From Marinobacter sp. BGYM27 (lineage in GTDB: Bacteria; Pseudomonadota; Gammaproteobacteria; Pseudomonadales; Oleiphilaceae), in contig JANZNS010000003.1 in assembly GCA_025153445.1 (NCBI GenBank), positions 372,001 through 436,000 on the forward strand: DNA of 64,000 nucleotides. Direction: 5' to 3'. Shown here piece by piece: positions 8,819 to 17,037 of the stretch. The position numbers were made by a program, and so were the translations under genes. Each line of letters begins with the position of its first letter. Positions within the stretch are counted from its first letter, which is position 1. Below the pieces are notes generated by a model. It was not told where the DNA came from. It saw only the letters and a list, made by a program, of their open reading frames with translations, and did no database searches.

Positions 8819-9070
8819 TCAGGTGTCCGCCTTTTCCCCTGACAGCACTCCCAGCAATGTTTGCGTGTGCTCTACCGCCTCGGCTCCCAGATTGGTCAGG
8901 TAGCCTCCGTCGTCCTGAGTGATCAGACCCTTTTGAAACAATCGCTCTGCCGCCATTACCATCTCGGGGGCAGCGGAGTGCTGATGGACCTTGATGCCTT
9001 CCTGGCTGGATGACGAGTTGAACAGGGCCAGAAGATTCAGTTCAGCGAGATGATCAGGCGAAAACGGCAT
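8819..9070 (-). CDS. TIGR02647-like conserved protein
   Basis: 83 aa from the ATG at 9070 with AGGTAAG upstream; a longer frame starting 30 bp earlier lacks a ribosome site. The sequence begins MPFSPDHLAELNLLALFN, then SSSSQEGIKVH and a helix-rich stretch MVMAAERLFQKGLITQDDGG before YLTNLGAEAVEH. The second half resembles a small winged-helix (L-T-x-x-G-x-x-A). I associate it with the TIGR02647 family of short gammaproteobacterial proteins, from memory. The function is unknown. It converges with the Wzz-like gene (31 bp gap). Confidence 0.65.
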   Translation of the reverse strand: MPFSPDHLAELNLLALFNSSSSQEGIKVHQHSAAPEMVMAAERLFQKGLITQDDGGYLTNLGAEAVEHTQTLLGVLSGEKADT

Positions 9071-9282
9071 TGTCTTACCTCGAATTGTTGTTAGTGGCAC
9101 TTAACAGTTCTATACGAGATTGCGTCATTCCACAAAGTTAAATTCCCACCCAGACTGCCCTCACCCTTTTGCCGGATGCAACACCCACAGCCTGCATTCC
9201 ATTTCGGTGCACACCGCCCTGATTCAGGGCGGTGTGGCCTGCTTATAATTTAAAACTCCTTTATTTTCAACAAACTAACTTA

Positions 9283-9298
9283 TGGCACAGCTATTGCT
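9283..9298 (+). promoter_or_regulatory. Sigma-54 (-24/-12) promoter
   Basis: TGGCACAGCTATTGCT matches the sigma-54 consensus TGGCAC-N5-TTGCW exactly, with the invariant GG and GC dinucleotides correctly spaced. The predicted transcription start is about 9309, at the beginning of the structured leader and about 290 bp upstream of the formate/nitrite transporter ATG. Sigma-54 promoters need an enhancer-binding protein. NtrC-type nitrogen control fits the downstream gene, but no NtrC site was identified with confidence. Confidence 0.8.
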
Positions 9299-9309
9299 GA
9301 ATATCTAGC

Positions 9310-9361
9310 GAATGCCAGACGGGCTTTGCTGTTGCCGGTACGCGGCCAGACTCTGGCATTC
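9310..9361 (+). ncRNA. Leader RNA hairpin upstream of attenuator
   Basis: GAATGCCAGA (9310-9319) pairs perfectly with TCTGGCATTC (9352-9361), enclosing a 32-nt region that can fold further. It begins at the predicted sigma-54 transcript start and is followed within 25 nt by an intrinsic terminator. The arrangement of leader hairpin(s) plus terminator before a nitrogen gene is that of NasR/NasT (ANTAR) antitermination leaders. The exact ANTAR hexaloops could not be confirmed by eye. Confidence 0.6.
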
Positions 9362-9383
9362 AACAATGAAAACTGAGCAAAGG

Positions 9384-9426
9384 CGCTCATTGCAACGTGT
9401 GTAACGGTGCAGTGGGCGTTTTTTTT
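9384..9426 (+). terminator. Intrinsic terminator inside the leader (attenuator)
   Basis: CGCTCATTGCA (9384-9394) pairs with TGCAGTGGGCG (9408-9418) through 11 pairs including two G-U. It is followed immediately by eight T residues (9419-9426). It lies between the sigma-54 promoter and the first gene, about 170 bp before the ATG. It must therefore be read through for the transporter and kinase to be expressed: a transcription attenuator rather than an end-of-operon signal. Confidence 0.8.
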
Positions 9427-9598
9427 GCCCGTTTTGACCGAAAGCCTAACCAGAAGCGTTACTCATAAAAGCGACCCGAGAGAGACCTGCGTGACACGTG
9501 ACAGGCGCATCTCCTCAATGTTGTGGCCTGGCATGAAAGGACAGATCCAGGGTACCTGACTGCCAAGCCCCTTCGCTCTTCACCCAGAGGAATAGATT

Positions 9599-10429
9599 AT
9601 GTCTTATTTGGTTCCATCCGAATTTGTCACCAAGATGGTCGACGCAGGCGAATCCAAGATTCACATGTCGACCCGAGACACCCTGATTCGCGCCTTTATG
9701 GCCGGTGCCATTCTTGCACTTGCTGCGGTTTTTGCGATCACTATCGCGGTGCAGACAGGCAACTTCCTGATCGGTGCCATTCTCTTTCCTGTTGGGTTTT
9801 GCATGCTCTACCTGATGGGATTTGACCTGCTAACCGGTGTTTTCATGCTGACCCCGCTGGCATTGTTGGACAAGCGACCGGGCGTCAACGTAAACGGTAT
9901 CCTGAGAAACTGGGGACTGGTATTTGTGGGCAACTTTGCCGGTGCACTGACCGTTGCCTTCATGATGGCCTTCGTCTTTACCTACGGCTTCAATGTCGAG
10001 CCGGGTGCAGTGGGTGCCAAGATCGCAACGATCGGTGAAGCCCGCACTCTGGGTTATGCCGAATACGGTGCCGCGGGCTGGGCGACTATCTTCATCCGCG
10101 GCATGCTGTGCAACTGGATGGTATCCCTGGGTGTTGTCGGCGCGATGGTATCAACCAACGTAGGTGGCAAGGTCATCGCAATGTGGATGCCGATCATGCT
10201 GTTCTTCTATATGGGCTTTGAACACTCAGTAGTGAATATGTTCCTGTTCCCTTCCGCGATGATTATGGGAGGACAATTCTCGGTTATGGATTATCTGATC
10301 TGGAACGAGATCCCGACTGCGCTGGGCAACCTTGTGGGCGGCATCGCATTCACTGGCCTGACCCTGTACACCACTCACGTCCGCACCGCTGCAAAGCGTC
10401 GCGTTGTGGGTGAGCGTGTTGCGGCATAA
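9599..10429 (+). CDS. Formate/nitrite transporter (FNT) family channel, probably nitrite
   Basis: 276 aa, ATG with GAGGAAT upstream. Six membrane helices of the FocA/NirC fold: GAILALAAVFAITIAV, FPVGFCMLYLMGFDLLTGVF, GLVFVGNFAGALTVAFMMAF, MLCNWMVSLGVVGAM, MPIMLFFYMGFEHSVVNMFL and a last helix near 245-265. Family signatures LTGVF, GNFAG, CNWMV and FEHSVVN (with the conserved gating His) are present. These pentameric inner-membrane channels pass formate, nitrite or hydrosulfide. The sigma-54/attenuator leader and the kinase neighbour (known beside nitrate/nitrite assimilation genes in Pseudomonas) favour nitrite; this is inference. It is first in an operon with 10502-12223. Confidence 0.88.
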   Translation: MSYLVPSEFVTKMVDAGESKIHMSTRDTLIRAFMAGAILALAAVFAITIAVQTGNFLIGAILFPVGFCMLYLMGFDLLTGVFMLTPLALLDKRPGVNVNGILRNWGLVFVGNFAGALTVAFMMAFVFTYGFNVEPGAVGAKIATIGEARTLGYAEYGAAGWATIFIRGMLCNWMVSLGVVGAMVSTNVGGKVIAMWMPIMLFFYMGFEHSVVNMFLFPSAMIMGGQFSVMDYLIWNEIPTALGNLVGGIAFTGLTLYTTHVRTAAKRRVVGERVAA

Positions 10430-10459
10430 CTGATAGCGCCCAACGACATCACTACTAGC

Positions 10460-10485
10460 GGACCACGGCTTAGCGGCCGTGGTCC
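10460..10485 (+). repeat. Intercistronic hairpin between channel and kinase genes
   Basis: GGACCACGGC (10460-10469) and GCCGTGGTCC (10476-10485) form a perfect 10-bp stem with a 6-nt loop. No T-run follows, so it is more likely an mRNA-stability or partial-termination element that sets the ratio of channel to kinase than a full terminator. Confidence 0.5.
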
Positions 10486-10501
10486 GGATTCTGGATCGCA
10501 C

Positions 10502-12223
10502 ATGAGCCGTCAGCTGAAAGTATCGGTAGGACAGCATTCCGATAAAGGTCGCAAGGCTTCCAATCAGGACTTTCACGGCTGCTATCTCCCCGACGAACCC
10601 CAGCTCAGCATGAAGGGCATTGCCTTCGCCATGGCAGACGGCATCAGCAGCAGCGACGTCAGTCACATCGCCAGCGAAACCGCAGTCAAAAGCTTTCTGG
10701 ATGACTACTTCTGCACGTCCGAAGCCTGGTCCGTCAAACAATCGGTTCAGCGCGTCATCAATGCCACAAACTCCTGGCTTCACTCACAAACACTGAACAG
10801 TCCTGCCCGTTATGACAAAGACAAGGGGTATATCTGCACCCTCAGTGCGCTGGTCATAAAAGCGGCAACGGCACACCTGTTTCATGTGGGCGATACCCGC
10901 ATATATCGCTTGCAGGATAAAGGTCTTGAACAACTCACCCACGATCACCGCCTGTGGGTTTCACAGGAAAAAAGCTACCTGAGCCGGGCCCTGGGGATTG
11001 ATGCCATATTAGAGCTGGATCACCAGACCCTGCCGGTTTCCGTCGGCGATATTTACTTGCTGGCGACTGACGGCGTATACGAACACACAGACGCCGAATT
11101 TATCCGGGGCGCCATTGAGCGCTCCCCTGACGACCTCAACGAGGCCGCAAGATCGATTGTTGATCAGGCTTACCAGCAAGGCAGCGCTGACAACCTCAGC
11201 ATTCAGATTGTACGGGTAGATGCATTACCGCAGGACGCGTCCCACTCCCTTCAACACCAGATTGATCAACTGCCCTTTCCACCGGTGCTCGAAGCGCGAG
11301 CAAGTTTCGACGGCTATACCATTCTCCGCGAGCTGCACGCCACCAGCCGAAGCCATGTGTATCTGGCACAGGATGATGAGACCGGCATTCAAGTTGTACT
11401 CAAGAGTCCGTCTATCGATCTGCGTGGCGACCCGCATTACCTCGAACACTTCTTGATGGAAGAGTGGATCGCCCGACGGGTCAACAGTGCTCACGTGCTC
11501 TCAACAGGCCCGCAGACGCGCTCGCGCAACTACCTCTATACCGTTGCCGAATTCATTGACGGACAAACGCTCAAACAGTGGCTGACCGACACCCCCAAAC
11601 CTGACCTTGAAGCGGTTCGAAGCATTATTGAACAGGTCGCCAAGGGACTTTACGCGTTGCATCGTATGGAGATCCTGCATCAGGATATCCGTCCGGAAAA
11701 CATCATGATTGACGCCAACGGCACAGTGAAAATCATTGATTTCGGATCAGCCCGGGTGACCGGGATCGTGGAGGCAAGCACGCGCAGTGAACAAAGCGAT
11801 GTTCCCGGCACCGCCCTTTACATGGCGCCGGAATATTTTATGGGTGAAGTGGGCACGGTGCAGTCGGATATCTATTCACTGGGCGTACTGACCTATCACA
11901 TGCTGACAGGCGCATTCCCCTACGGCACTCAGGTTTCCCGTTCACGCACGGCCGCGGCCCAACGCCGCCTGACCTATCGCTCAGCATTGGACGATGAACG
12001 TGAAATTCCGGCCTGGATTGACCAAACCCTGCGCCGTGCCGTGCATCCAAATCCGGACAAGCGCTACCAGGAACTGTCCGAGTTCACCTTCGACATGCGC
12101 CAGCCCAACAGGGCCTACCTCAACAAAACCCGGCCACCGCTTCTGGAGCGGAACCCGGTTTTGTTCTGGCAAGGGATATCAGCGGTGCTGGCAATGATTA
12201 TCGTCATGTTGCTGAGCCGTTAA
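10502..12223 (+). CDS. Fused PP2C-type phosphatase and Ser/Thr protein kinase, membrane-anchored
   Basis: 573 aa. PP2C domain about 5-238 with the metal-binding set in place: NQD (21-23), ADG (45-47), GDTR (130-133), TDG (189-191), ADN (229-231). Kinase domain about 271-530: Lys301 (VVLKS), the catalytic loop HQDIRPEN (393-400, Asp395 kept, the usual Lys replaced by Arg397), DFG (413-415) and MAPEYF. The Gly-rich nucleotide loop is degenerate (HATSRSHVYLA, no GxGxxG). A C-terminal membrane helix spans about 550-571. A PP2C-kinase fusion of this kind lies in the nirB/nasA neighbourhood of Pseudomonas aeruginosa (PA1782). Here it follows a nitrite-type channel, so control of nitrite uptake or assimilation is plausible. 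It ends 18 bp from the convergent SDR gene. Confidence 0.88.
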   Translation: MSRQLKVSVGQHSDKGRKASNQDFHGCYLPDEPQLSMKGIAFAMADGISSSDVSHIASETAVKSFLDDYFCTSEAWSVKQSVQRVINATNSWLHSQTLNSPARYDKDKGYICTLSALVIKAATAHLFHVGDTRIYRLQDKGLEQLTHDHRLWVSQEKSYLSRALGIDAILELDHQTLPVSVGDIYLLATDGVYEHTDAEFIRGAIERSPDDLNEAARSIVDQAYQQGSADNLSIQIVRVDALPQDASHSLQHQIDQLPFPPVLEARASFDGYTILRELHATSRSHVYLAQDDETGIQVVLKSPSIDLRGDPHYLEHFLMEEWIARRVNSAHVLSTGPQTRSRNYLYTVAEFIDGQTLKQWLTDTPKPDLEAVRSIIEQVAKGLYALHRMEILHQDIRPENIMIDANGTVKIIDFGSARVTGIVEASTRSEQSDVPGTALYMAPEYFMGEVGTVQSDIYSLGVLTYHMLTGAFPYGTQVSRSRTAAAQRRLTYRSALDDEREIPAWIDQTLRRAVHPNPDKRYQELSEFTFDMRQPNRAYLNKTRPPLLERNPVLFWQGISAVLAMIIVMLLSR

Positions 12224-12241
12224 AAAGGCCGGCAACCCCGG

Positions 12242-12943
12242 TTACTCTTCAGCAGGAGTAGGACGAATCAGAATCTCATTGACGTCCACATGACGCGGCT
12301 GGGAGACGGCATAGATAACGGCGCGAGCGATATCTTCGTCTACCAGTGCGTGCTTGGGCTTTTCATCAAAAAAGGCGGTATCCACCATCCCCGGTTCAAT
12401 CAGTGTGACCCGCACACCGCTGCCTCGCAGCTCCTCACGCAGGCCATAACCAATAGCACTCACGGCCCACTTGGTGGCGCTGTACATCGAGCCCGGAATC
12501 GTCGCACGACCAGCAGCCGAGCCGGTAAGCAGTACATGCCCCTTCGACTTGCGTATCGCTGGCAATGCCGCCTGGAGTGTCAGGCCGACTCCGTATACAT
12601 TGGTCAGAATCATGTCCCGCCAGGCTTCGTGGTCGGCCTCGCTGAAGCCGCCCGGGGATCCACCGCGGCCGGCATTGGCGAAGACCGCATCGAGTCGGCC
12701 AAATGCCTCAGTGACCTGAGCGACCATCGCTTTTTGCTGGTCAAAATCCTGCACATCGCATTGCAATGCCAACGCCCGTTCGGGCCCACCGAGTTCATCC
12801 TGCAAAGCCTTGAGCTTGTCTGCCGATCGCGCAGCGAGTGCCACGCGGTAGCCGGCTTTTTCCGCAGCACGGGCGGTTGCAGCGCCGATACCGGAGGACG
12901 CGCCGGTAATCAGAATCACGTTATTCTGGCTTTCGTTTGTCAT
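12242..12943 (-). CDS. Short-chain dehydrogenase/reductase
   Basis: 233 aa from the ATG at 12943 with a perfect GGAGG; a longer frame to 13009 lacks a ribosome site. Classical SDR motifs: TGASSGIGAATARAAEKAG (NAD(P)-binding), the NAG strand (VFANAGRGG), the catalytic serine region LLTGSAAGRATIPG and YSATK (Tyr and Lys), then LIEPGMVDT. Arg in LAARSAD after the second strand suggests NADP(H). It is close to the YdfG/serine-dehydrogenase-like SDR group. The substrate is unknown. It is divergent from the dienelactone hydrolase-like gene. Confidence 0.85.
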   Translation of the reverse strand: MTNESQNNVILITGASSGIGAATARAAEKAGYRVALAARSADKLKALQDELGGPERALALQCDVQDFDQQKAMVAQVTEAFGRLDAVFANAGRGGSPGGFSEADHEAWRDMILTNVYGVGLTLQAALPAIRKSKGHVLLTGSAAGRATIPGSMYSATKWAVSAIGYGLREELRGSGVRVTLIEPGMVDTAFFDEKPKHALVDEDIARAVIYAVSQPRHVDVNEILIRPTPAEE

Positions 12944-13115
12944 AGTGCCTCCCTGGATCGAAATTACGTTTAGCGTTACGACTATGCACCTTGAGGTTGT
13001 ACGTGTCACATCACCTGATCGGTTTTCCCACCTGGCACAAGGCGGTCATCAGGCGTTACTGTATTCAGGTGCAATTAATTGTCAGGTCGCAAGTCCATTA
13101 CATTCCGGAGGAAAC

Positions 13116-13826
13116 ATGTCCGAATCACCTGTCACCACTCAATGGATCGACATCACCAGCACCGATGGCCAGACTTTCAATGGCTACCTGGCCCTTCCCC
13201 CTGGCGGCAGTGGCCCCGGCATTGTGCTGATTCAGGAAATTTTCGGCGTTAATCGCCATATCCGCAGCGTGGCCGAGCAATACGCTCAGGATGGCTACGT
13301 CGTCCTGGCCCCGGATGTATTCTGGCGCCAGGAGCCAGGCGTTGAGCTGACCTACGACGGCGAGGATATGGACAAGGCCCGGAAGCTGGTGCAGCAGATT
13401 GATTTCTCGACTGCGGTTGATGATCTTGCCTGCGCCACACAGACGTTACGGCATCAGCCACAATGTGAAGGCGAAGTTGCAGCAATCGGCTACTGCATGG
13501 GCGGCATACTGGCGTATCTCGCCGCACTCGGCGCCGGTGTCGATCGCGCCGCCAGCTTCTATCCCGGCGGTATCGCCAATCATCTCGACAAGGCTGCCGA
13601 ACTGAAGGTACCGGTCCAGTTCCACTTCGCCGGCAATGACAGCCATATTACCGGCGCACATGTGGAGCAAACCCGCGCCGCCTTCAGTGATCGTGATGAC
13701 GTCGCCGTGTTCGTCTATGACGGTGCCGAACACGGCTTTAACTGCTGGGCCCGCAGCAGCTACCAACGCCACGCTGCAGCACTGTCGCATGGTCGGGTTC
13801 TGAGCTTTCTGGAAGGCGGGGACTAG
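13116..13826 (+). CDS. Dienelactone hydrolase family protein
   Basis: 236 aa, ATG with GGAGGAA; the frame runs 57 codons further upstream without a ribosome site. An alpha/beta-hydrolase of the DLH family with the full Cys-Asp-His triad: Cys127 in GYCMGG, Asp175 in FAGNDSHI, His206 in AEHGF. The family glutamate is in QEIFGV (Glu41). DLH hydrolyses dienelactones in chlorocatechol breakdown, but many chromosomal members act on other esters. No aromatic-degradation genes are adjacent, so the substrate is open. The length is normal. Confidence 0.87.
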   Translation: MSESPVTTQWIDITSTDGQTFNGYLALPPGGSGPGIVLIQEIFGVNRHIRSVAEQYAQDGYVVLAPDVFWRQEPGVELTYDGEDMDKARKLVQQIDFSTAVDDLACATQTLRHQPQCEGEVAAIGYCMGGILAYLAALGAGVDRAASFYPGGIANHLDKAAELKVPVQFHFAGNDSHITGAHVEQTRAAFSDRDDVAVFVYDGAEHGFNCWARSSYQRHAAALSHGRVLSFLEGGD

Positions 13827-13867
13827 TGTCCCCGTTTGGTTAACTCGTTAATCTACCGGGACACTAG
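13823..13867. terminator. Inverted repeat between convergent genes
   Basis: CTAGTGTCCC (13823-13832) is repeated in perfect inversion as GGGACACTAG (13858-13867). The left arm is itself part of a tighter hairpin, GGGGAC-TAGT-GTCCCC (13818-13833). The element joins the stop codons of the dienelactone hydrolase gene and the GST gene, so it probably ends both transcripts. There is no long T-run. Confidence 0.45.
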
Positions 13868-14550
13868 GACGATACCCGGTTGTCTTCGATCCACCGACCC
13901 GCCCTGCGGGCCTCCTCTTCGTGTGCCTCGTCGCGCCAGGGTTCCTGCAGGGCAGCGTCATACCAGGCGCGCATCGAAGAGAGAGCCAACAGGCGCTCGG
14001 CATACGCCATGCTCTCCGGCGACAGCGACAAACCATAGGTCCGGACCCTAAAGGCGACCGGCGCATAGAAGGCATCAACCGCAGTAAAACTGTCCCCGGC
14101 GAGGAAAGGCCCGCCAAAATGCGATAGTCCCTGCTGCCACAAAGCATCAAGCCGGCTGACTTCGCTTTTTAGCCCTTCTGGCCAGGGGCCGGTTTCGATC
14201 AGCAAACCGCAGTTCATGGTGCAAAAATCACGCATTACCGGAAAACCCGAGTGCATCTCTGCCGCAGCACTGCGGGCCCAGGCTCTGGCCTCACGGCTGC
14301 TGGGCCAGACTTCCGGCTTAATTTCCGCCAGATATTCCGCAATGGCCAGGGAGTCCCAAACCAGCACATCGCCATCCTTCAGGTAAGGCACTTTTCGCGA
14401 GGGTGATCCGGCAAATACTGACTGCGGCTCGTGCTTTTCGGAAAAAGGCGAGAGTTGCTCGTCAAATGGAATGGCAAGCTCGTGCATCAATACCCATGGA
14501 CGCAGCGACCAGGACGAGTAGTTCTTGTTGGCAATGGCAAGTTCGAGCAT
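13864..14550 (-). CDS. Glutathione S-transferase
   Basis: 228 aa, ATG with GAGGTTG upstream. N-terminal thioredoxin-like domain (1-80): LAIANKNYSSWSLRPWVLMH carries the active-site Ser in the YSSWSLRP motif, SRKVPYL holds the cis-Pro that contacts glutathione, and WDSLAIAEYLAE binds the gamma-glutamyl group. An all-helical C-terminal domain follows. The N-terminal pattern is common in a bacterial GST subgroup of unknown substrate. The gene lies 28 bp downstream of the small membrane protein at 14579-14770, on the same strand. Confidence 0.87.
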   Translation of the reverse strand: MLELAIANKNYSSWSLRPWVLMHELAIPFDEQLSPFSEKHEPQSVFAGSPSRKVPYLKDGDVLVWDSLAIAEYLAEIKPEVWPSSREARAWARSAAAEMHSGFPVMRDFCTMNCGLLIETGPWPEGLKSEVSRLDALWQQGLSHFGGPFLAGDSFTAVDAFYAPVAFRVRTYGLSLSPESMAYAERLLALSSMRAWYDAALQEPWRDEAHEEEARRAGRWIEDNRVSS

Positions 14551-14578
14551 GGCGTAATCAACCTCAGGACAGGTAGGT

Positions 14579-14770
14579 TCAGAAGAAGTAATAGCGAATC
14601 AACTGCAGTACGATCAATAACCCCATCAGAGGGAAAAGAAACCGGGTGATGTTGCCATAATCGCGAGGTTCACCTTGCTTCTCTGTTTTTTTCGCGTGCT
14701 TTTCCATAAACGGCACCAATACGACAAGCGCGAGAATCAGCACGGTGATGATCGCCAACAAGTTCATCAT
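14579..14770 (-). CDS. Small two-helix membrane protein
   Basis: 63 aa if translation begins at the ATG at 14770 (GGAG eight bases upstream); the frame extends to 14833. Sequence: hydrophobic helix NLLAIITVLILALVVLVPF, a charged loop MEKHAKKTEKQGEPRDYGN, then a second helix FLFPLMGLLIVLQLIRYYFF. Not recognised. It is upstream of and probably cotranscribed with the GST gene. The coding status is supported by composition and the ribosome site only. Confidence 0.6.
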   Translation of the reverse strand: MMNLLAIITVLILALVVLVPFMEKHAKKTEKQGEPRDYGNITRFLFPLMGLLIVLQLIRYYFF

Positions 14771-14980
14771 GGACAAAACTCCAGCGATGGGTTTGGACAG
14801 GGACAATCGTTTACTCCCGAACCATTGCAGCATGTCCCCGTGACCGGGTAAAGAACGATTGGCAGGCGCAACCCGGTGCCTTAGGCTTTTTACTAATGGT
14901 ACATGCGCCGCATTCCTTCGTATCCTAGTGATTAGTCCGGCAGACGTTCTATTTGATCCACTGCATTACATTGAGGCCTT

Positions 14981-15718
14981 ATGAACCCGACCATCGAACT
15001 ACTCAACTCTCACCGGTCCATCCGGAAATTCAAGGACCAGAAAATTCCGCGGGATCTGTTTGAAACGATCATCCGAGCCGGCCAAAGTGCCGCAACATCC
15101 AGTCATGTTCAGGCCTACTCCATCATTCATGTGGTCAACCCGGAGAATCGGGCAAAACTGGTCGAACTGACAGGCGGCCAGACCTATGTCGCTGATTCTT
15201 CAGATTTCCTGGTGTTCTGTGCCGATATGAAACGCCCAACTGAAGCCGCTGAGCGTGCGGGAGCAGAGGTCGTGCGGGGCATGATGGAGCAACTGCTGGT
15301 CGCCAGCGTCGATACAGCCCTGATGGCTCAGAATATTGCGGTTGCCGCAGAATCAGAGCAACTTGGCATCTGTTATATCGGCGGAATCCGGAACCACCCC
15401 GCAGATGTGAGCGAAATCCTGCGGCTGCCCGAGCATGTGTACCCGGTATTTGGAATGTGCCTGGGTTACCCGGACCAGAACCCCGAAGTCAAACCCCGCC
15501 TGCCACTGGCATCGATTCTCAAAGAAGATTACTACCAGGACGAGCAGGACCTGGCGCAAATAGGCGCATTCGATGACACCATGCGTACCTACTATCTGGA
15601 GCGCACCGGAGGCAACAAGGAAACCAACTGGTCAGAGCAGCTCAAACCCTTGTTTACTTCGAAGCTGCGCCCTCACATGAGCAGCTTCCTCAAAGCCCGA
15701 GGGTTTGAGATGAAATAA
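14981..15718 (+). CDS. nfsA: NfsA-type NADPH-dependent flavin nitroreductase
   Basis: 245 aa. Starts NPTIELLNSHRSIRKFKDQ, the RSIRKF signature of the nitroreductase fold; then AGQSAATSSHVQAYS (FMN contacts), GICYIGGIRNHP and VFGMCLGYPDQNPEVKPRLP, which are features of the NfsA/FRP subgroup (normally about 240 aa). Such cytosolic FMN homodimers reduce nitroaromatics, quinones, chromate or flavin with NADPH. It is a single gene with GAGG upstream and a strong hairpin downstream. Confidence 0.88.
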   Translation: MNPTIELLNSHRSIRKFKDQKIPRDLFETIIRAGQSAATSSHVQAYSIIHVVNPENRAKLVELTGGQTYVADSSDFLVFCADMKRPTEAAERAGAEVVRGMMEQLLVASVDTALMAQNIAVAAESEQLGICYIGGIRNHPADVSEILRLPEHVYPVFGMCLGYPDQNPEVKPRLPLASILKEDYYQDEQDLAQIGAFDDTMRTYYLERTGGNKETNWSEQLKPLFTSKLRPHMSSFLKARGFEMK

Positions 15719-15739
15719 CGCCAGGACGGCAATAAAACG

Positions 15740-15773
15740 AAAGCCGGTCTGCCTGTGCAGGTAGACCGGCTTT
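15740..15773. terminator. Bidirectional intrinsic terminator
   Basis: AAAGCCGGTCT (15740-15750) pairs perfectly with AGACCGGCTTT (15763-15773), and the loop bases can extend the stem. Flanking A and T tracts (AAAACGAAAG on the left, TTTAATT on the right) allow use on both strands. It lies between the convergent nfsA-like gene and the small gene at 15796. Confidence 0.75.
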
Positions 15774-15795
15774 AATTCAAGTTCAATCCTACAGG

Positions 15796-16041
15796 TTACT
15801 GCTCCGCTGCCTTCAGCTCATCCAGCGCCTGATCCAACACCTCAACGGAATTGTCATGCTTGCCCTGTTTATGAAGGGCCAAACCTTTGTCGCGCAGGGT
15901 CTCGATTCGCTCTCGGGTTTCACTATCAAGATCAACGGTGGCCAGCTGGTCATCGATTTTCTTAACCAGTGACGGGCAATGGGATGCCAGCACCGGGCCG
16001 CTCAGCAGCATGCTGACCACTAAAGCAATTACATAACGCAT
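15796..16041 (-). CDS. Small exported helical protein, unknown function
   Basis: 81 aa. Signal peptide MRYVIALVVSMLLSGPVLA with cleavage before SHCPSL; the mature part is about 62 residues with a single Cys and amphipathic helices rich in Lys, Asp and Glu (KKIDDQLATVDLDSETRERI; LRDKGLALHKQGKHDNSVE). The second half looks like one TPR-type helical hairpin. Probably periplasmic. Not recognised. It is divergent from the lytic transglycosylase gene. Confidence 0.7.
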   Translation of the reverse strand: MRYVIALVVSMLLSGPVLASHCPSLVKKIDDQLATVDLDSETRERIETLRDKGLALHKQGKHDNSVEVLDQALDELKAAEQ

Positions 16042-16320
16042 ATCTCATTCCTCCATGACGAGCGTGTCAAAACCAGTCTACGCTTACCTGAGCAGCATCG
16101 AAATCGTTTATTTCATGACCACTCATCGCAATCCCGGGAGTAAGGCGGGCGATCTCGGACAAAGACGTTTAAATGAGAACCCGGCAGCAGAACGCGAAAC
16201 GTAACATTTTTTCCACAAATCAAGGCGTTTCTTCTAAAGTTCAAAGTCGTATCATTCAACATTGAAAATGTTCAGGACAGGCGGACGATTCTCAGGAATC
16301 GAACCGACGAAGAGACAGCA

Positions 16321-17022
16321 ATGACGCAAGGCAAACGGACCTTTTTACCCTGGTTAACCACACTGGCACTGATTGTCGCGATGCCCGCCATGGCGGATGG
16401 CGTCAAGCGCATCATGCATGCTGATGGCACGGTGGAGTTCACCAACGTAAAAGGTAACAGTCAGAAGCGAGCCTCGACCAAAAATGAAGTCGTGTTCCGC
16501 TACAAGGATGACAACGGCGTGGTTGCTTTTAGTGGCACTCGCCCCAGCAACACCGACGTCGATGTGATTCACTTCTACTGTTATGCCTGCGATCCGAACT
16601 CTCGCGTCAACTGGCATACCACACCGTTGTACCGCAAACCTTTCAGTGACGAAATCAAAACCGCGGCCACCGAGTTCGGAGTGGATCCGGCGCTGGTACG
16701 GGCTGTGATTCATGCCGAATCCGCCTTCAACCCCGCCGCTTTATCGCCTAAAGGTGCGCAGGGGCTGATGCAGTTGATGCCGGCCACCGCAATGGAACTG
16801 GGTGTCAAAAATGCGATGATGGCCACGGACAATATTCGCGGCGGAGTCAATTACCTGGCCCTTATGCTCAAGCGCTTCAACGGTGACATTAGCCTCGCTG
16901 CAGCAGCCTATAATGCGGGCCCCGGAGCAGTATCGAAGTACAATGGCATACCACCTTATGCCGAAACCAAGGCCTACGTGAAACGCGTGGGCATTCTCCG
17001 CGACCGTTACGCCACCAGATAG
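16321..17022 (+). CDS. Lytic transglycosylase (SLT) with DUF4124-like N-terminus
   Basis: 233 aa, exported (signal peptide to MPAMA, about residue 25). Residues 27-42 (VKRIMHADGTVEFTNV) and 58-75 (VFRYKDDNGVVAFSGTRP) are two DUF4124-like strands. Residues 108-230 form a family 1 SLT domain: catalytic Glu133 in HAESAFNP, then GAQGLMQLMPATA and AAYNAGPGAVSKY, the three classic motifs. It cleaves peptidoglycan between MurNAc and GlcNAc, leaving anhydroMurNAc. It is monocistronic, divergent from the small exported protein, with a 279-bp upstream region. Confidence 0.9.
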   Translation: MTQGKRTFLPWLTTLALIVAMPAMADGVKRIMHADGTVEFTNVKGNSQKRASTKNEVVFRYKDDNGVVAFSGTRPSNTDVDVIHFYCYACDPNSRVNWHTTPLYRKPFSDEIKTAATEFGVDPALVRAVIHAESAFNPAALSPKGAQGLMQLMPATAMELGVKNAMMATDNIRGGVNYLALMLKRFNGDISLAAAAYNAGPGAVSKYNGIPPYAETKAYVKRVGILRDRYATR

Positions 17023-17037
17023 ATACCATCTTTAACG

